DNA from: Rhipidocladum racemiflorum
Taxonomy: Eukaryota; Streptophyta; Magnoliopsida; Poales; Poaceae
Length of the DNA stretch: 64,000 bases
Direction of reading: 5' to 3'
Assembly: GCA_036346355.1 (NCBI GenBank)
Contig: CM070570.1
Location: 2,170,001 to 2,234,000, forward strand
The number at the start of each line of letters is the position of its first letter. The stretch's first letter is position 1. Both the position numbers and the translations under genes were made by a program. The notes beneath the pieces were generated by a model. The model was not told the DNA's origin and did not search any database. It saw nothing but the letters and a program-made list of their open reading frames with translations. Below are positions 31,549-44,583 of the stretch, piece after piece.

Positions 31549-34500
31549 TTAGAACGACAGGTGCGACGACACCATAGCTTGGAGCTTGTCCCAGTCAGAT
31601 GGGATCTCCAGGTTAGGAGACAACACAAAGCCGGCCACAACAGCAAGAGTAATAACCAGAAGGCTGCTCTTCAGGCATGTTGCGCCGCGCGTCAACCTTC
31701 CAAAGATCATCTTGCAGTACTTGTCCGCTTCTTTGATAGATGCCTGTTTTACAGAGTCTGTTGCTGCTTCTAGAGCCACCTCATTCTGCAATGGCGACCA
31801 ATGTGCAAATTAAAGCATAGGAATATCTAGGGATATGTTGACAGTTCAAGTTGATATTGTTAGCTTTGATCAACAAGTTAACTTTGCTTTGCATATGGCT
31901 AAGGGTGCCAATGCTCTGGGCCAATAGAATATAGCTCATTTTGCCATCACGAAAGACCCAAGCACTTTGTACACAACACTCACTAGTGGTTCCTAATATT
32001 TTAGTGTGTTTAAAGGAGTAGCATCACATTGCACATAAAGTACAACGTGAATGAAAGAAACAACTGAACAGTAAAAAATTAGAGTCAACAAAAAAAAAGC
32101 AATTAAGCACTTAGCATACCTTAGCCTTTAGGTTCTTCACAGTTGCCTTGAGAGCTTCAGAGCTGATCTTAGGAGACACCTCCTTCCAATCAACAGCTAT
32201 TTTGCTCAAGACAGCAACACTGGCTTCAATATTTTCTGGATGAAGTTTTTCCTGCAAATCGAAATTAGGCAACATCAGTTGCAACCTTCTTGTATAAGGC
32301 TATAAGAGCAAATGGCAAAATACTACTCACCCACAGCTTGTAGCACTCTACATTTTGAGTCAAGCACCAAATAAACACATCAGCAGCCTCCCTGGTGAGT
32401 TCTGCATTGTCTGCACATAATATACTAGTAAGCTAAATGGCAATTGCAAAACAGAGGTAACTAGCTCTATATTGCAAAAGAAGCTAGTGAACCATCTCAT
32501 TTCAACTCACTTTCTTGCATTGCTTTCACGCACAAAGGCAAGAGCTGTGGTGATGCTTGTTTCACAGTTTTAGAGCCAGGAGGACCAGCAAGAGCCAACT
32601 CCTTTATTGTTGGATAGGCTGCCTCAAACCTTTCTGTAGCCTAAAGAGTTGCATGCACTGGTCGGAACATTGTCTCATATTGAAAGTGCTGTAAACAGGA
32701 GGGAGAAAACAAAGAACAAACCTTGATATGAGCATTAGAGACAGGGAATGCAGCTCTCATGAACAGATCAAACGAACCAGGGGGAACCAGGCGCTCCCCC
32801 TTCCTAACAGCGCCATTCAATAAAATAGCTCGAGCTTTGGGAACAGACAAGATTCTGCACATGAATATGTAAAATATAAATATTAGATGTATAACTATAA
32901 AAAACACTTTTGAAGTGTAAGAACTAAGATATAATCAGAATGTGCTCCATAACAGAGATCAGAGCAACAATGCAATACTCTTAACCAGGTTTACATTAAG
33001 CAATACCTTTCGAGCAACTGCAAAACTAAATCTCTTGAATGGGGATTCCCACTTGACTTTGCACATAACGTGGGAAATAGGAAATGAGCCCAGCAAAACA
33101 TTCCCGTGACTAGGTCACCTTGAGATGCCTATGATGTATCATGAAAAAGAATTTGTATAATGAAACAAAACATCATACAGTTTATGGTATCGGAAGTAGC
33201 TAGTCATTCGGACCAAGCAAGAAGGTGACAAGAAAGTAATACCTGAGCAATAGACCAGATGACGATGGGAAGCTTTTCCTGTCCAAGATATTTATTGTTC
33301 CCCGTCATCTTCGGGAAGAGGTTTATTAGCACCTCTGGCTTCCTTCTTAAAGTCAAGGCAAGCACAACGAAGATTGCAACCTGACAAAAAGCAATGTTCA
33401 GTTAAAATTACCAGTCAAAACATCAACTTGTACAAGAGATGGAATCATGCATAATTGCAATGACAAGTTCATAACCAAGTGAAAGGTATATCGGTCAAGA
33501 TACAAGATCAACAATTTAGGTTCAATCATATCTATTATCTCCATGTAATCTTGAGGGCCCTCAAACATTAAATACTTTATTCTCCTTCAGGAACACCTCA
33601 CAAAAAGAAAAGGATGGGAAGATATGCGTGTTCTAGAATCACACAGCAGAAAGTTTTGATTGATGAACAAATGCTTCATTAGAGAACATTTCAGCGGTCC
33701 CGATGATGCAAAAGTACCAGAGTAACAAAACAATACCCTTAATTAAATCTACATATGGTTGTTAATGAAAATGACATGTAAACATCCACATACTTTCTTA
33801 CTTGCATGAAAAGGGAGCTTAAAAAGGACTACAACAGTGCTACATCAGAAGCCTTCATATCTATCTAAAGGAAGTAAATGGCATGACCAAGCATATATAC
33901 CTATCCAGCAATGCAGGATGTCAGCAAATTATTCATATAATATCATTTGCAGAACCTAACTATCTTCATTGCAAGATGGTTGTTTGAGAACCAAGTCTTC
34001 CTATATGCATTAGCACACTACATTAGTGCTACACTGGATTGACAAGGATCCAGTTTAGCACATATAATCAAAACAAACAGCATGACATGCTTCATCTTGT
34101 AGAACATTCTCCAACAACTACAATATTGTTTTCGTTTTTCATCATGAGTCCATGATACCTTATGTGATAATATGTAAAGTCACAATGAGATTGAATCCTA
34201 CCTGGGCCCTTGGAGTTTGTTGGACAACCTTCTTTGAACCCTTAGTTCCCACTGCTTGACCAGACAATTCAGACATGATGCTATCTATACACCACAAAAC
34301 AAAATCTCCCATGGCATCAGAAGATCTCTGGTTGATCCAATCACTCGCCGTCTTGCGAACTGGCTCAGGAATATGGCACAAGGGGATCTGCTCGATACAT
34401 GAACTAATTAGACATGTAACAAAAAATAACCTAAAAGTAGAAAGCAAGGGGCATACAAATGCTTAAATGTCTTGATGTAAGGTAAAGACAATCATGTTGA

Positions 34501-36375
34501 TCAAGTCAAAATGGGAGTATTGACACCCATCAGCATATTGAAACAATAAATGCATGCATCCTTCGTCTGGAATAGAGCGCACATCGAACATTGGTTTGTG
34601 ATTGACGAGGGGCTAAGATTCCATGATTATACAAACAAAAAGCATGCAACGTTAGATCACATACAACAGTCCCCTAGCCTTATCTGTTCTGAGCTCCACT
34701 CCTCCCATTTATTCCTCAAAACTCAACTCCCATCTCTACAATACACCATCCAATTTAAGTTGCCTCAACACCTCCCCCATTCAAAAATGAAAATGAAAGG
34801 AAATCAACAACTTTATCGTGTTACAGTTTTTTTGCCCGGTATGTAGCTCTAGAACCTTTTTTGGCATTTCAATCAGTTTCTTTGGGTGATATGCGAAAAC
34901 TATTCTGCTAACATTTTTTGGACAACGTGGATTCCATGTAAACCCTTACTAGTAATCAATGAAGCATGTGACTGAATATAACAGTAATTAAATGACATTA
35001 TACAGCCATATTAGGTTACACAGTAATACAATTGATTATGGATCCGCTATGTGCGCAAATTTAGCATAACCAACATAGAAGCCAGCATTTTTGACATGAA
35101 CATTGCAGTCATTATTGATGTGATGATGTCCAAAATCTGCTTTATAAGGCTAACACTAATAAAATGATAATCTAATGGCCTTAAATAACTTTTCACTGTA
35201 GGTTATCTGGAATTCAGTTGATTAATAATAGTCAACATTTAACAAAAGTAGCATAAGTGCATAACCGTTTCGCAAACCACTACCGAGAATGCATAAATCA
35301 GCATCAATTTTGGCGCGAAACCTAAATTTCACAACAAACCTATAAACTGCAATTGCATTTTACATTTGATCCAAATGCAATGCAAGTATATGCGTAAAAT
35401 GCATTAGGGAATCTCCAGTGAAATAATAACTCACGTCAACCATCTTGGACACCGGTGATTCCTTGAACATCTTTGCCCACGGGAACTGCAATGCGCTCAC
35501 GCTTGCAAATGCTCGGCCAAAGTAGTCAGCAAACCGCATGAGCTGGATATCCTGCTGGTTCTCGTACGATTCCTGCGCACAGAAAAAACAATCGGGATCT
35601 AAGAACATAACACACAGAGTGCCACCCTTTACAGGATATACTCTTTGCACCAAAAACCCAAGCCTTCAAAGATCCCATCTTTACATGCTAAGATCCCAAC
35701 TTTCTGGTAAGACTATCCTACTACGCCAGAATTTTCTATCTCTTAATCCGAAACTCCTAAGAATCCCACATTCAATCGGAATTTCGACGAGGCCCGCAAG
35801 ATCCAACACTAAAGCCTTATCAGATCTGATCCTTAACAAACAGACAAAATCTTGATCCAGACCAGCCTCCCAAGATCTGATTTTTAAACGACAAGTCTGC
35901 AAAACGAGATGGCTCTTACCGAGATCTCAACGAGATGCGTCTCGAGGTTATCAGCGTCGATCAGGGCGGCCGCCTCGGCTACAGTCACCTTGGGCTTCTT
36001 GGGCTTCTTCACCTTTGGCTTCTTCACCTCCTCCTCCGGGCGCGGCGCCGCCGCCTCGTCCGAGTCCTCGTCGTCGGAGTACGCCGCCGTCGCCGCGGTG
36101 ATGCGCCCGTCGAGGTCGGCCGCGTCCCTGGCCGCCTGAATCGCCCGGTGGCGCTCCTGGGAGCGCTTGTCGAGTCCTTCGAACACGCTCGCCTTGTGGC
36201 CGCCGTTGGCCTGCGGAGCCAGATCAGGAGCGGCAGACGCCGGGGGAGGCGCCTGCTTGCGGTGGCGCTTCGGGTAGGTGACCTTCTGCCATCCGTGCGA
36301 GGGGTCGGAGGATGAGGAGGCGGCGGCAACGGCGTCCATGGAGGAGGAGGCGGCGGCGACGTCGTCCATGGCCAT
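31549..36375 (-). CDS. TMEM214-like ER membrane protein
   Basis: Exons (minus): 35920-36375, 35435-35572, 34202-34387, 33243-33380, 33007-33128, 32722-32854, 32511-32640, 32331-32410, 32120-32251, 31549-31785 (stop 31549-31551). All are GT-AG; the total is 1752 bases, 583 residues. The N-terminus is charged and low-complexity with HGWQKVTYPKRHRK, then a Lys-rich stretch (KKPKVKKPKKPKV) and AALIDADNLETHL. The middle holds the TMEM214 features PLCHIPEPVRKTASDWINQR, LINLFPKMTGNNKYLGQEKL with PIVIWSIAQASQGDLVTGMF, and VPPGSFDLFMRAAFP. A C-terminal helix at about 544-561 (LLVITLAVVAGFVL) is the clear membrane span. In animals TMEM214 is an ER protein linked to stress-induced apoptosis and SRP-independent mRNA anchoring; the plant role is little known. 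The GC-rich exon 1 and start at 36375 fit a housekeeping gene. Confidence 0.9.
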
Positions 36376-38100
36376 GACGCGAGGGCAAGGGGCGAGTCTT
36401 CCTCTACTTGGTAGCTCGTTTGGAGGAGGAGAGCGATGAGGAGGCGAGAGGGGGAGGAGGATTTTATTGTGCGCCGAGCCGGAGCCTGCCTGCCTGCGTG
36501 GTGGCTATCCTGGAAATCCTACGTTCTGTCCGCGTGCACCTGCGCTGCACCACCTGTCACCTTTATTTCTTCCTCTTACTTGTGTCTTCTTCTCTCGCTT
36601 TCGCGTTGTGGATATGATCTTCTCCAACTTCTTCATAAATTTTCACTTTTTTCTGTTCTACTAATCTGTTAGGGCCTTTTATCATATATGGATACAAACA
36701 TCTAGCACCTGATGTCTAGTCAGACTCCTGTCTGTAAGGCGATTGTCTTTTACCTGATTCGTTAGAGATTTTGATGACATGGATATGAATACATTTACGA
36801 TGGATACAAATACCGTCGACGTAGAAGCGGATACAGATATCATCAAGACTTCAATGCAGAAGCGGATATGGATTCTATCGACGTAGATATTGTACATAGT
36901 ATCTATGTAGTCACTTAAACAATTATTTGATACGATTAAACACGGTGGCATGACAAATCAATATCTGCGATAGTTTGTGCTCATGAAACATGTGGTAGGC
37001 CGGTGAGTGAGAGGGGGTATGTGATCTGATGATACTGTGATGTGGTGTTGGCACATGCACGCAGAATGGTCGCCGGCGCTTGATGTCATCTCACCCCAGC
37101 TCACAGCTCGACCGTCCGCTCTGAATTCTTGTTCCGTGCCATCGATCCAGTTGTTAAGACGACAATATCAGAAGGGGATCTTGCCGTACCATACCTAATC
37201 GACCTCCAAACAAACGGTACATTGCGAGTTGTTATGATCTTGACATCCAAAAGTAACTCTGTCATTTCGCGTGCCGTGGCCAGAGAGCAGGAATGTTTGA
37301 TTGTTTCACTGCGAAAGTAAAAACTGGAGTTCAAAAATTTATAGCCATACAGTATTACAGTAGCAATTGCGTCACCGCGGATATGATCGCATCTAGGCCA
37401 GCCAGATGGAGCAGATGACGATGGTATCATCCGCCATGAGCATATGATATAGATAGAATTCATTTTCCAGTATAGAAGGACTTATCTATTGGTAGATGAA
37501 TCTAAATTTTTCTCCAAATATTTTTTACTATATATTGGACATTGTCTTGTGCAAAAAAATCGATCTAATAAAGAGATAAAACTTTATCCCTATAGCTCCC
37601 TGTTTTGCTCGCATGTTCATGTGGACGTGCTGTTGATTAGTACGGGTGAACAACTACGTTTCACAACATGTTATCAGCATGAACCTCTACCGAGGCCAAC
37701 CATACTCGTCTAACTGCGTCAAATCTACACGTCATCGAATTCTTCCTGCAACGCGCGATCTACGCTACAGCAAGCCCTACGTAAGTGGATTGCATCTATG
37801 GACCTGGCGATCCTGTAGATCGACTTTTGCGCACATGTTATTGTTCATCACCATATTACTGTTCATAACAAAAAAATACGTACATCGACGTCTACACCCA
37901 CCGACGCCTCGGCTCCCATGCGCATGTCGTCTGTCGATGCCTTGATCCTCGTGCGTGGACGATCGTGTGAGGAGCCGCCCAGACCGTCCTCGAGTTATTG
38001 GAATGCTCGGTCGCCCATTATTAACATCTACCTCCAAGTAACATGACTGAACCCATTTCCAATATAGTTCAACATGTGTAATAATGAGTACTCTCAAGTG
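36376..38100. other. Upstream region of TMEM214-like gene and repeat-derived DNA
   Basis: The first 300 bases should contain the minus-strand promoter and 5' leader; no element is certain. From about 36680 to 36930 words such as ggatacaaat, gatatggat and cgacgtaga recur, typical of hAT-derived short elements. Around 37590-37690 there is a stretch similar to 43810-43925 (ccctgtttt.ctcgc.tgttcatg), followed by ttatcagcatg. No gene is seen. Confidence 0.4.
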
Positions 38101-41069
38101 ATGGAACCGTCCACCACTTGGCCCAACCCCATTTTCTAAGCAAACTAAGCATGGACTCAGTTATATTACCCGTAATCTAGTTCCAAAGGATATGTTCAAC
38201 AAATGACAAGGAGTGTATGTGCAGCAATTAGGATCTAGCCCGATCCCACAATTTAATTCCTCATGCAAGACGTAATCGATCAATTAAGCAGTTTATTCAC
38301 TAAAATAATATCACATAAGGGTTGAATATGCTTAGGTGCTTGCCTGAAGCTTCGGCTGGAGTCTCAGTAACAACCTGCTCACCGATATCCCCCTCGACCA
38401 CAGCCACGTCACCCTCCGCGGTTTCGTTCCCTACACGAGCACAATGTATGCAAAATGAGATGCATGCTATGCATATGAACATGGAACGAAAATTGAAGAC
38501 AACATGCAAGCCCTAATCAAGCCAAAATGAAATACAAATACGAAATTCCATTATAACAACCAAGCAACACTATGAATGGCTCAACACTATTTCGATCAAA
38601 ACCTTCATAGCTTGTGATTTAATTGTTCATCATCCATTAAGTTTCCTATTTGGTATCAATCCCAGGGTCAACAACCTCCGAAGAAACTCTTAAGGCACAT
38701 CATGCATCAGAGAACAAAGACCCCAACGCGACGCAGACTCATCCCCCATGAACCTCACAAATCTCGGATCATAAGCACCCCAATGAAATCATTTATCATA
38801 GACTAGAAGCTTCGACCCTATGAAATAAAACTAGGAAACCAAACCTAGCACAACCCTCCGATTGCATCCGAAGCATAGTGATCCACCCATCCCAGTCGAT
38901 CATTACAGGCACAATAGTAGAAAATGGACTAGCATAGAACACAAGCGATACGGTTGAATGAAAGGAATAGGGATTGGGTCTCCGAATTTGAAAATGCAAA
39001 GGTTGCGTCATGTACTCAGTTAGCCGCATATATTCCTAAAGCATTAAATTGGGAACACATATCGCCACCTAGCTTGGATGACAGGTTAAAAAAAATCTTC
39101 GCACACAACCCAAAAGGGCAGTAGCTCACCCTTAGGGCACAGTATTAAACTCCAACATTTCCTATGTAAGGAATTCATTGGCCACAACTAGTACTATTAG
39201 TGTACTAATTCACAAGCATTCCGAATCGTTAACCGAAAACCATCTACCATGTATTGAATCGTGATAGCGCCATTGTCATCATGCTCAACTCAAGCATTTA
39301 CAGGTTACTCAGCGAAGCCTAGTAGCAACCCATTCAACGGTTATTATACCCATCCATAACAACAATCCAGTGCAAGGAGTTCTAATGGAACCATAAGCAC
39401 ACAATACTCCAAAAGCGAAATCTCAGTGCAAACCCATCTAAAACAATCTTACAGCACTACATCATGCACATTCTAAGAACACCCAAGCATCAATTTGAGC
39501 AAAAACCCCAAATGCACACAACCCTAGCCATGGCCGGTTGAGGTTAGGGTTCGGCCATGGGGAGGTAGAGGGAGGGAGTGCAATAGAGAGGGGGGCTCAC
39601 CTAGCCGCACAGGAGGCGGAGGGAGCCGGCTGGGGCGACGGCAACTAGGAGGGGAGGCCGGCGACGCAGGGCCAGGGGGGCGTCTGTGGGGTGCAGGGAC
39701 GGCCGGTGGAGGCGGCGGGCGCAGGCACGGCCGGCCGAGCCGGGCACTGGCAGGGAGGCGCGGCTGTCGCCAAAGTGAGGAGTCGGCGCAGGCAAGAAAG
39801 AAAAGAGGCGTGGGGAAGGAGCTGGGTGGAGAAAGGAGGAAATGGGTGGGGGAAAATTGATTTATGACATTACCTTTCTACCCTCATGTCCACACATGGA
39901 AAAACTAGAGCCATGACAGATCGTGTCCGTGACTCTTTGGCTTCGCGCCCGTCGCGCCCCACCGGAGACCCTCCAACTTCCTCGCCCACGCAAGACGAAG
40001 ACGGTGGCGGCGGCGGCCTCGCCGTGTGCGTCACTGACTTCCTCGACTCCGGCCCCCGAAGCGGCGAAAAGACGGCGGCACGAGGCCCATCGGTTCCCGT
40101 GTGACGGCGGCAATGTGGCCCCTAGGTTTCCTCGTGCTGATCACAACACCTTGTGCCGCGGTGCAGCCCCTCATCTCCCGATCCAGCGGCGCCTGAAGCG
40201 TGGTGGCACGGCTCCTCGTCGCCCGGAGCGGCGTCCGCGCACAGCCGGAGGTGGTGGCTTTGGAGGTAGTGGTGCCCACACATGGTCGGGAGAGGCGATG
40301 GTTAGGTGAAACCCTACCCGCCGGGTTTTATAAGGGCGTCTGGGTCCGTACGCCCAATGGGCCATGCAGCCCATTGGGCCAAAGTGATCCGGTGTTTACC
40401 CCTTAAAAAAGGAAAGAAAGTGGGGATTCTATGCTTTTGCCCCCTTGGTTTTCTATTTTTTTTCCAAAAATAGTTAATAATCCTGAAAATTCATAATTAA
40501 TCTTGGAAATTAGTTCTCTAGGCTTTTGGACTTCCGCAAAAATTATAAAAATTTATATTTAGCACATATTGGAAGTTCCATACCATGTGTTTATTTTCTA
40601 GCATAATTTCATGTTTTAATACTTTCTAGAACTTATTTTCTGTTATTCAAGTTGACGAGTACACATACTATGGGTATCCCCAGCGGCTCAGGACGCCAGT
40701 TGGGCCGATCCAGGCCCCACAATGGCCGGATGCCAAGTGGGCCACCAAGTGCGATTCGACCCCAACCAGAAGCGAACGGGGGGATCTCACCTGCAGGTCG
40801 GACGCCCCGCAAATGTCTGACCTGCTCAAGCGCCCTCCGCCAAGCGCCGGCACCAGGCTATCATCAACCGTCGGTCACCTACCCCGCGGACGCGACGACT
40901 CGAGGCCGACCGTGCGAAGGTGGGTGGCCCCTTCCCCAGGCGGCGAGAGGGTCGCAAAAGTCAAGACGCCAGTCTCGTCACCCAGTCGTGCGCTCCCTCC
41001 CGAGGCAACGCCAGAGTCAAAGTGCTACGTCAGCGCCTGGCAGACTGAAAGGACCAACGATGTCGCCTC

Positions 41070-42455
41070 GAGGGGGGTGAATAGGCGGATTAAAAAATCG
41101 CAGCGGAAATAACTCAGACCGAACAGGTCAACCAGGAGTCTCCGGGTTTTGGTCCGGATACTCCGGCTTGTCCGGAGTGTCCGGTATTTAGTCCGGACTC
41201 TCCGGGTTAGCTGGCTCGGGAGCGCAAACAAGACTACTCTAGCAAGCACAATAAACCACTAGAAATAGATAGCAAGAACAACCTAGAACAATTGCTAGTT
41301 AGGATTTGAATTGAAGCTAAGCAAAGAGCTAGATCTAACTTTACAAATTCAAATCCAAGTAAGCAAGACTAGGAAGTAAAAGTGAATGAGAGGGACACGA
41401 ATTTTCACCGAAGTTCGGGTTCTTGAAGGGAACCCTACGTCTCCGTTGAGGTGGCTCGGTCGCACTTGAGCCGAGGTCTCTTTCAACCCGCTTTCCTCCC
41501 GGTGTTGCACAAATGCACTCGCCGGCTTCACTTCTTGTCTCTTTCCTTTCGGAGGCGAGACTTGCCTTCACAAACGACCGGGGCTCACCACACGCGTTGG
41601 TAGCTCCCGGTGACTCCTAGCCGTCTAGGAGACCTTCAACCTCTAAGAGAAATAGCACCACGAAGAATCGCTTGGAGGATGAACTAGTGCTCAACAACTT
41701 GAATTGAATGCACCTAGCACTTTACTTCTTCCTCTCCTCACCACAATGGATCAACAACCAAAATCAAATGGTGGGAGGAAGTAGGGGCTCTATTGAATGC
41801 TTAGACATGGTTAGGAATGGCTTGAATGCTGCTATGAATGAGCTCAATAGAGATCCTAGCCGTTGGGAGAGAGTGGAGGCTTTAAATAGTCTTTTCAAAA
41901 ACTAGCCGTTACTCTCGTTTTTGTACAGGCCGGAGTGTCCGGACAAACAACCCGGAGACTCCGGGTTATCCGGAGACTCCGGACCAAATGTCCGGATACT
42001 CCGGACAAGCTGGAATTAAAAGACACCGAGGGGTCCAACCCGGAGACTCCGGACCAGAAGTCCGGACACTCCGGATTGAATCCGGATACTCCGGATTTGA
42101 AATCCGGAGACTCCGGGTTACCCAGTTCGGTTTCAATTTAAAACTTTTCAAAACCAAATGTAGGAGTGCTAATGAGAGATGCAAGATTTGATGTTGAGCA
42201 CATGCACATCCTAAAGTCGATTTCTCGTCATACCCTCTTAATAGTACGGCTATCCTTAAGACACAAATAAATAAAAGATTACAACTTTGGTCTTGAGGCC
42301 GTCCTTTTGATTTTAAGTAGTCATAGGGGCGCCCAATGTCATTCCAAACTCGATATGATCTCGATCTCTGCAGTATTCTTGGATAAAACATTATATCTCT
42401 TTAATTGTGTCATCATTAATCACCAAAATAAATTGAGGGGCCTAGATGCACTTTC
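41070..42455. mobile_element. Element nested in the solo LTR (cctcgaggggggtgaatagg type)
   Basis: Begins near cctcgaggggggtgaatagg and ends near gaggggcctagatgcacttt; both words are absent from the related LTR at 63041. Two blocks of CCGGA-rich repeats lie near its ends (41135-41215 and 41930-42120). The middle has a short frame MVGGSRGSIECLDMVRNG without known domain. Exact ends and duplication could not be fixed. A header of the same style (ctaggcggggtgatgaatagg) occurs at about 60400. Confidence 0.6.
41930..42122. repeat. CCGGA(T/G)ACTCCGG minisatellite-like array
   Basis: The words tccggagactccgg, tccggatactccgg and tccggacactccgg recur about every 20-25 bases, separated by variable spacers. 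A second block lies at 41135-41215. Each core is an imperfect palindrome. Confidence 0.75.
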
Positions 42456-43434
42456 ACAGACGCACAGTGGGTCGGTGCGTCACTTCCCGTCGCAGCGGAT
42501 AGCCTTGTCGTTCGGCATGTCTACCAACCCGGCACAGTGCGGGCAGGCATCGGTCAATCACCGAAGACCATGACTCCCAGACGCAGGACATCCCGCTCTT
42601 TTTTCCGCTTTTCGGATTCCCATGTAACCTGTCCCCTCCGATGGTATAAGTGGAAGCAAGACCCCCAAGGGGAGGGGGGCGATCAACCTCACTTTCACTT
42701 TACCTTTGTTCTTTTCACTCCTCTCCACCTCCACCGAGGCGTTCAAGGCCAGCCCTTAGCCCTCGCCTGTAACACCGTGCCTGAAAGCAACACGAATCCA
42801 TCGCAAAAACTGGAGTAGGGACGTTCAGCCTGAACCAGTATACTTCTTGGGCTCCCTGAGTCGACCATTCAAGGAGAGGGAGCGCGCGACCCCCTAAACC
42901 AAACAAATCATATTGCCGATGCACAAAACACCGACACAAGTAATTCTCAAAATTGCTTAATAATCCACAGAAAATTGTGAAAATGCTAGAAAAATCTAGA
43001 ATTTTTTGTATGACACATTGACTATACCATGTCCCTAGTTTTATTTTTCTGAGAATTATTTCATGTTTTATGTGCTGAAATTTTATTTTTATGTCATTAA
43101 ACCATTCTAAAAATTACTTGGTAATTAACAGAAAATTACAAAACTGTTAGGAAAATTCTAGAAAATTTTAAATAGTATATTATGGGCTCCACTTCTTGGG
43201 ATTAATTTTCTTAGTATTATTCCATATGTAATTTAGGTTGGAATCTATTTTTTGTTACGCAGTAATTCTAAAAATTACTAAATAATTAACAAAAAATCAT
43301 AAAAAATGCTAGAACATTTGCTCAGTTATACTATGTTTATTCTATATTTTCAATATGTTCCTGTTACAACAATTGAATTGATTGAATTTATTTCTTTAAT
43401 ATAGAACAATCATATAATCCAACGGTGGAAGAGG

Positions 43435-43810
43435 GAATCTGTCTTGTAGACAATTGCACCACAAATTCTATTCTTAGTGAGACTAAATATTTTCATACTT
43501 TGATTAAGAAAACTAAAAATATTATGGCCACCGCCTGAAGCGAATCACTCATTGTTGGCTCTGGAAGAGCCATTATAGTTCTTCATATTGGCACTCGTAT
43601 AATAATTAAAAATGTCCTATTGTACTCTGAATCTAGTCGTACTTTGTCTTAAAGACATTTGTCTTAATAGTTTTCGCTTGAAAACTGACAGTGGTGATGG
43701 TATTGAATATCTTCTCATGACTAAGTTAAATGAGTGTAATAAATGTGTGATTGGAAAACTTTCTTCCTTCTTCTCCGAGTTATATTATACATATATAAAA
43801 TCTGAAATTT
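43435..43810 (+). pseudogene. Copia pol relic (pre-integrase region)
   Basis: The plus strand reads VDNCTTNSILSETKYFHTLI then KKTKNIMATA and a stop, continuing in the same style with SLIVGSGRAIIVL and, after more breaks, LLYSESSRT and YLLMTKLNECNKC. This is the pattern of the region between the zinc knuckle and integrase of grass Copia polyproteins (DS/DNCTTNSIL..., GSGRA.I.LP.G). It contains stops and is truncated on both sides. Confidence 0.65.
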
Positions 43811-44273
43811 ACTCGCGGTTCCCTGTTTTACTCGCGTGTTCATGTCGATATATTGTTGATTCATGTCGATATATTGTTGATTGATACACGTGAACGATTA
43901 CCTTTCACAGCATAATCATCCACGGATCAGCGGTATGGCCCATGCACAGTCACAGCTACCTAGGCAAACCACGTGTGAGTGTGACGTGTCGTCGCTTACC
44001 ATGCTCACTCATGCAACCCGATGGCCACAAGCTGCCACGCATAGGCTCGCTGCGGTGAAGGCCCACATGCTATCACATGATCCAGGAGGCAGGCCCATGT
44101 CATGCTCCGTCTCGGAGTTTGAACAGCCTTTTTGGCCCAAAACTGATGTATTCATTTCTCTCTCCCTCGCACTCAACACATGATCAGACCAGCTCACCCT
44201 CTCACAGAGAGGAGAGAGAGAGAGAGAAGCTCAATGAAAAACATGACCAGATGATCAGATCCTCCTCCTCGAG

Positions 44274-44319
44274 CGAAAAAAAAAGAAAAAGAAAAAGAAA
44301 AAGAAAAAGAAAAAGAAAA
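44274..44319. repeat. (AAAAAG)n microsatellite
   Basis: A run of gaaaaa units, about seven copies. Confidence 0.95.
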
Positions 44320-44336
44320 CATGATCAGATCAGCAG

Positions 44337-44583
44337 CCTCATCTCATCTTCAGCAATTTTTCTTCATTCTATTTCTTTCTCTATTCCCTTTTTCATATTC
44401 ATTCCCTTTATTTCCTACCATCTCTTGAAGGATTTTGTGAAAAGATTGGAGAGAGAATCCCTTCACAGAGAGATTCTCTTTCCAAATCCCATCCAAAAGG
44501 AATCGTGAAGCGAATCCGTTAGAGTACTTGAGATCTATTCGTGAAGGAATTTGAAGACTGAAAAGAATCCACTGAAAATAGTC
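44337..44583. mobile_element. Decayed Tourist-like MITE (relative of 15874-16095)
   Basis: The body matches the MITE at 15874 (cagcaattt.tcttcatt, attccctttatttcctac.atctc, gagtacttgagatct.ttcg.gaagg) and ends aaaatagtc followed by TTA. The left terminus is mutated. Confidence 0.6.

Larger units (their letters stand above)
40653..42936 (+). mobile_element. Solo LTR with nested insertion, TSD caagt
   Basis: Starts tgacgagtacacatactatg and ends gcacaaaacaccgaca. It is related along its length to the solo LTR at 63041-63916 (shared: ggagtagggacgttcagcc, ggagagggagcgcgcgaccc). It is flanked by a perfect caagt duplication (40648-40652 and 42937-42941). Without the nested element (about 41070-42455) it would be about 0.9 kb, like its relative. 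There is no interior, so it is a solo LTR of the same family. Confidence 0.9.
40440..43330. repeat. ~160-bp AT-rich tandem units flanking the solo LTR
   Basis: Units with ttctaaaaattact.a.taatta.cagaaaat and a following aaaa.tgctagaa recur at 42941, 43107 and 43264 (about 160 bp apart). A further unit lies at about 40465-40650, before the solo LTR. The array was split by the LTR insertion (caagt duplication). Confidence 0.55.
38100..43400 (-). mobile_element. Probable large Gypsy/LARD-type LTR region, minus strand, interrupted
   Basis: The minus strand has a TATA box (TTATAAAACCC, about 40322-40334) followed by a GC-rich leader (40300-39600), a donor-like CTAGGTGAGC at about 39600, a long AT-rich stretch, and an acceptor followed by a frame GNETAEGDVAVVEGDIGEQV (about 38440-38370). 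The TATA is preceded by about 160-bp AT-rich tandem units. This layout (satellite-like repeats, promoter, spliced leader) is what large grass Gypsy or LARD LTRs show. Termini were not found and the solo LTR at 40653 sits inside it. This is inference from composition. Confidence 0.35.

Noticed and set aside
35909..36315. Open frames antisense to the first exon of the TMEM214-like gene
   Set aside because: They mirror the GC-rich coding exon; the minus-strand gene explains the region.
37590..43925. Matched Copia LTRs at 37590-37690 and 43810-43925
   Set aside because: The two stretches are similar (ccctgtttt.ctcgc.tgttcatg) but too short and diverged to define LTR borders, and the intervening DNA is of another type.
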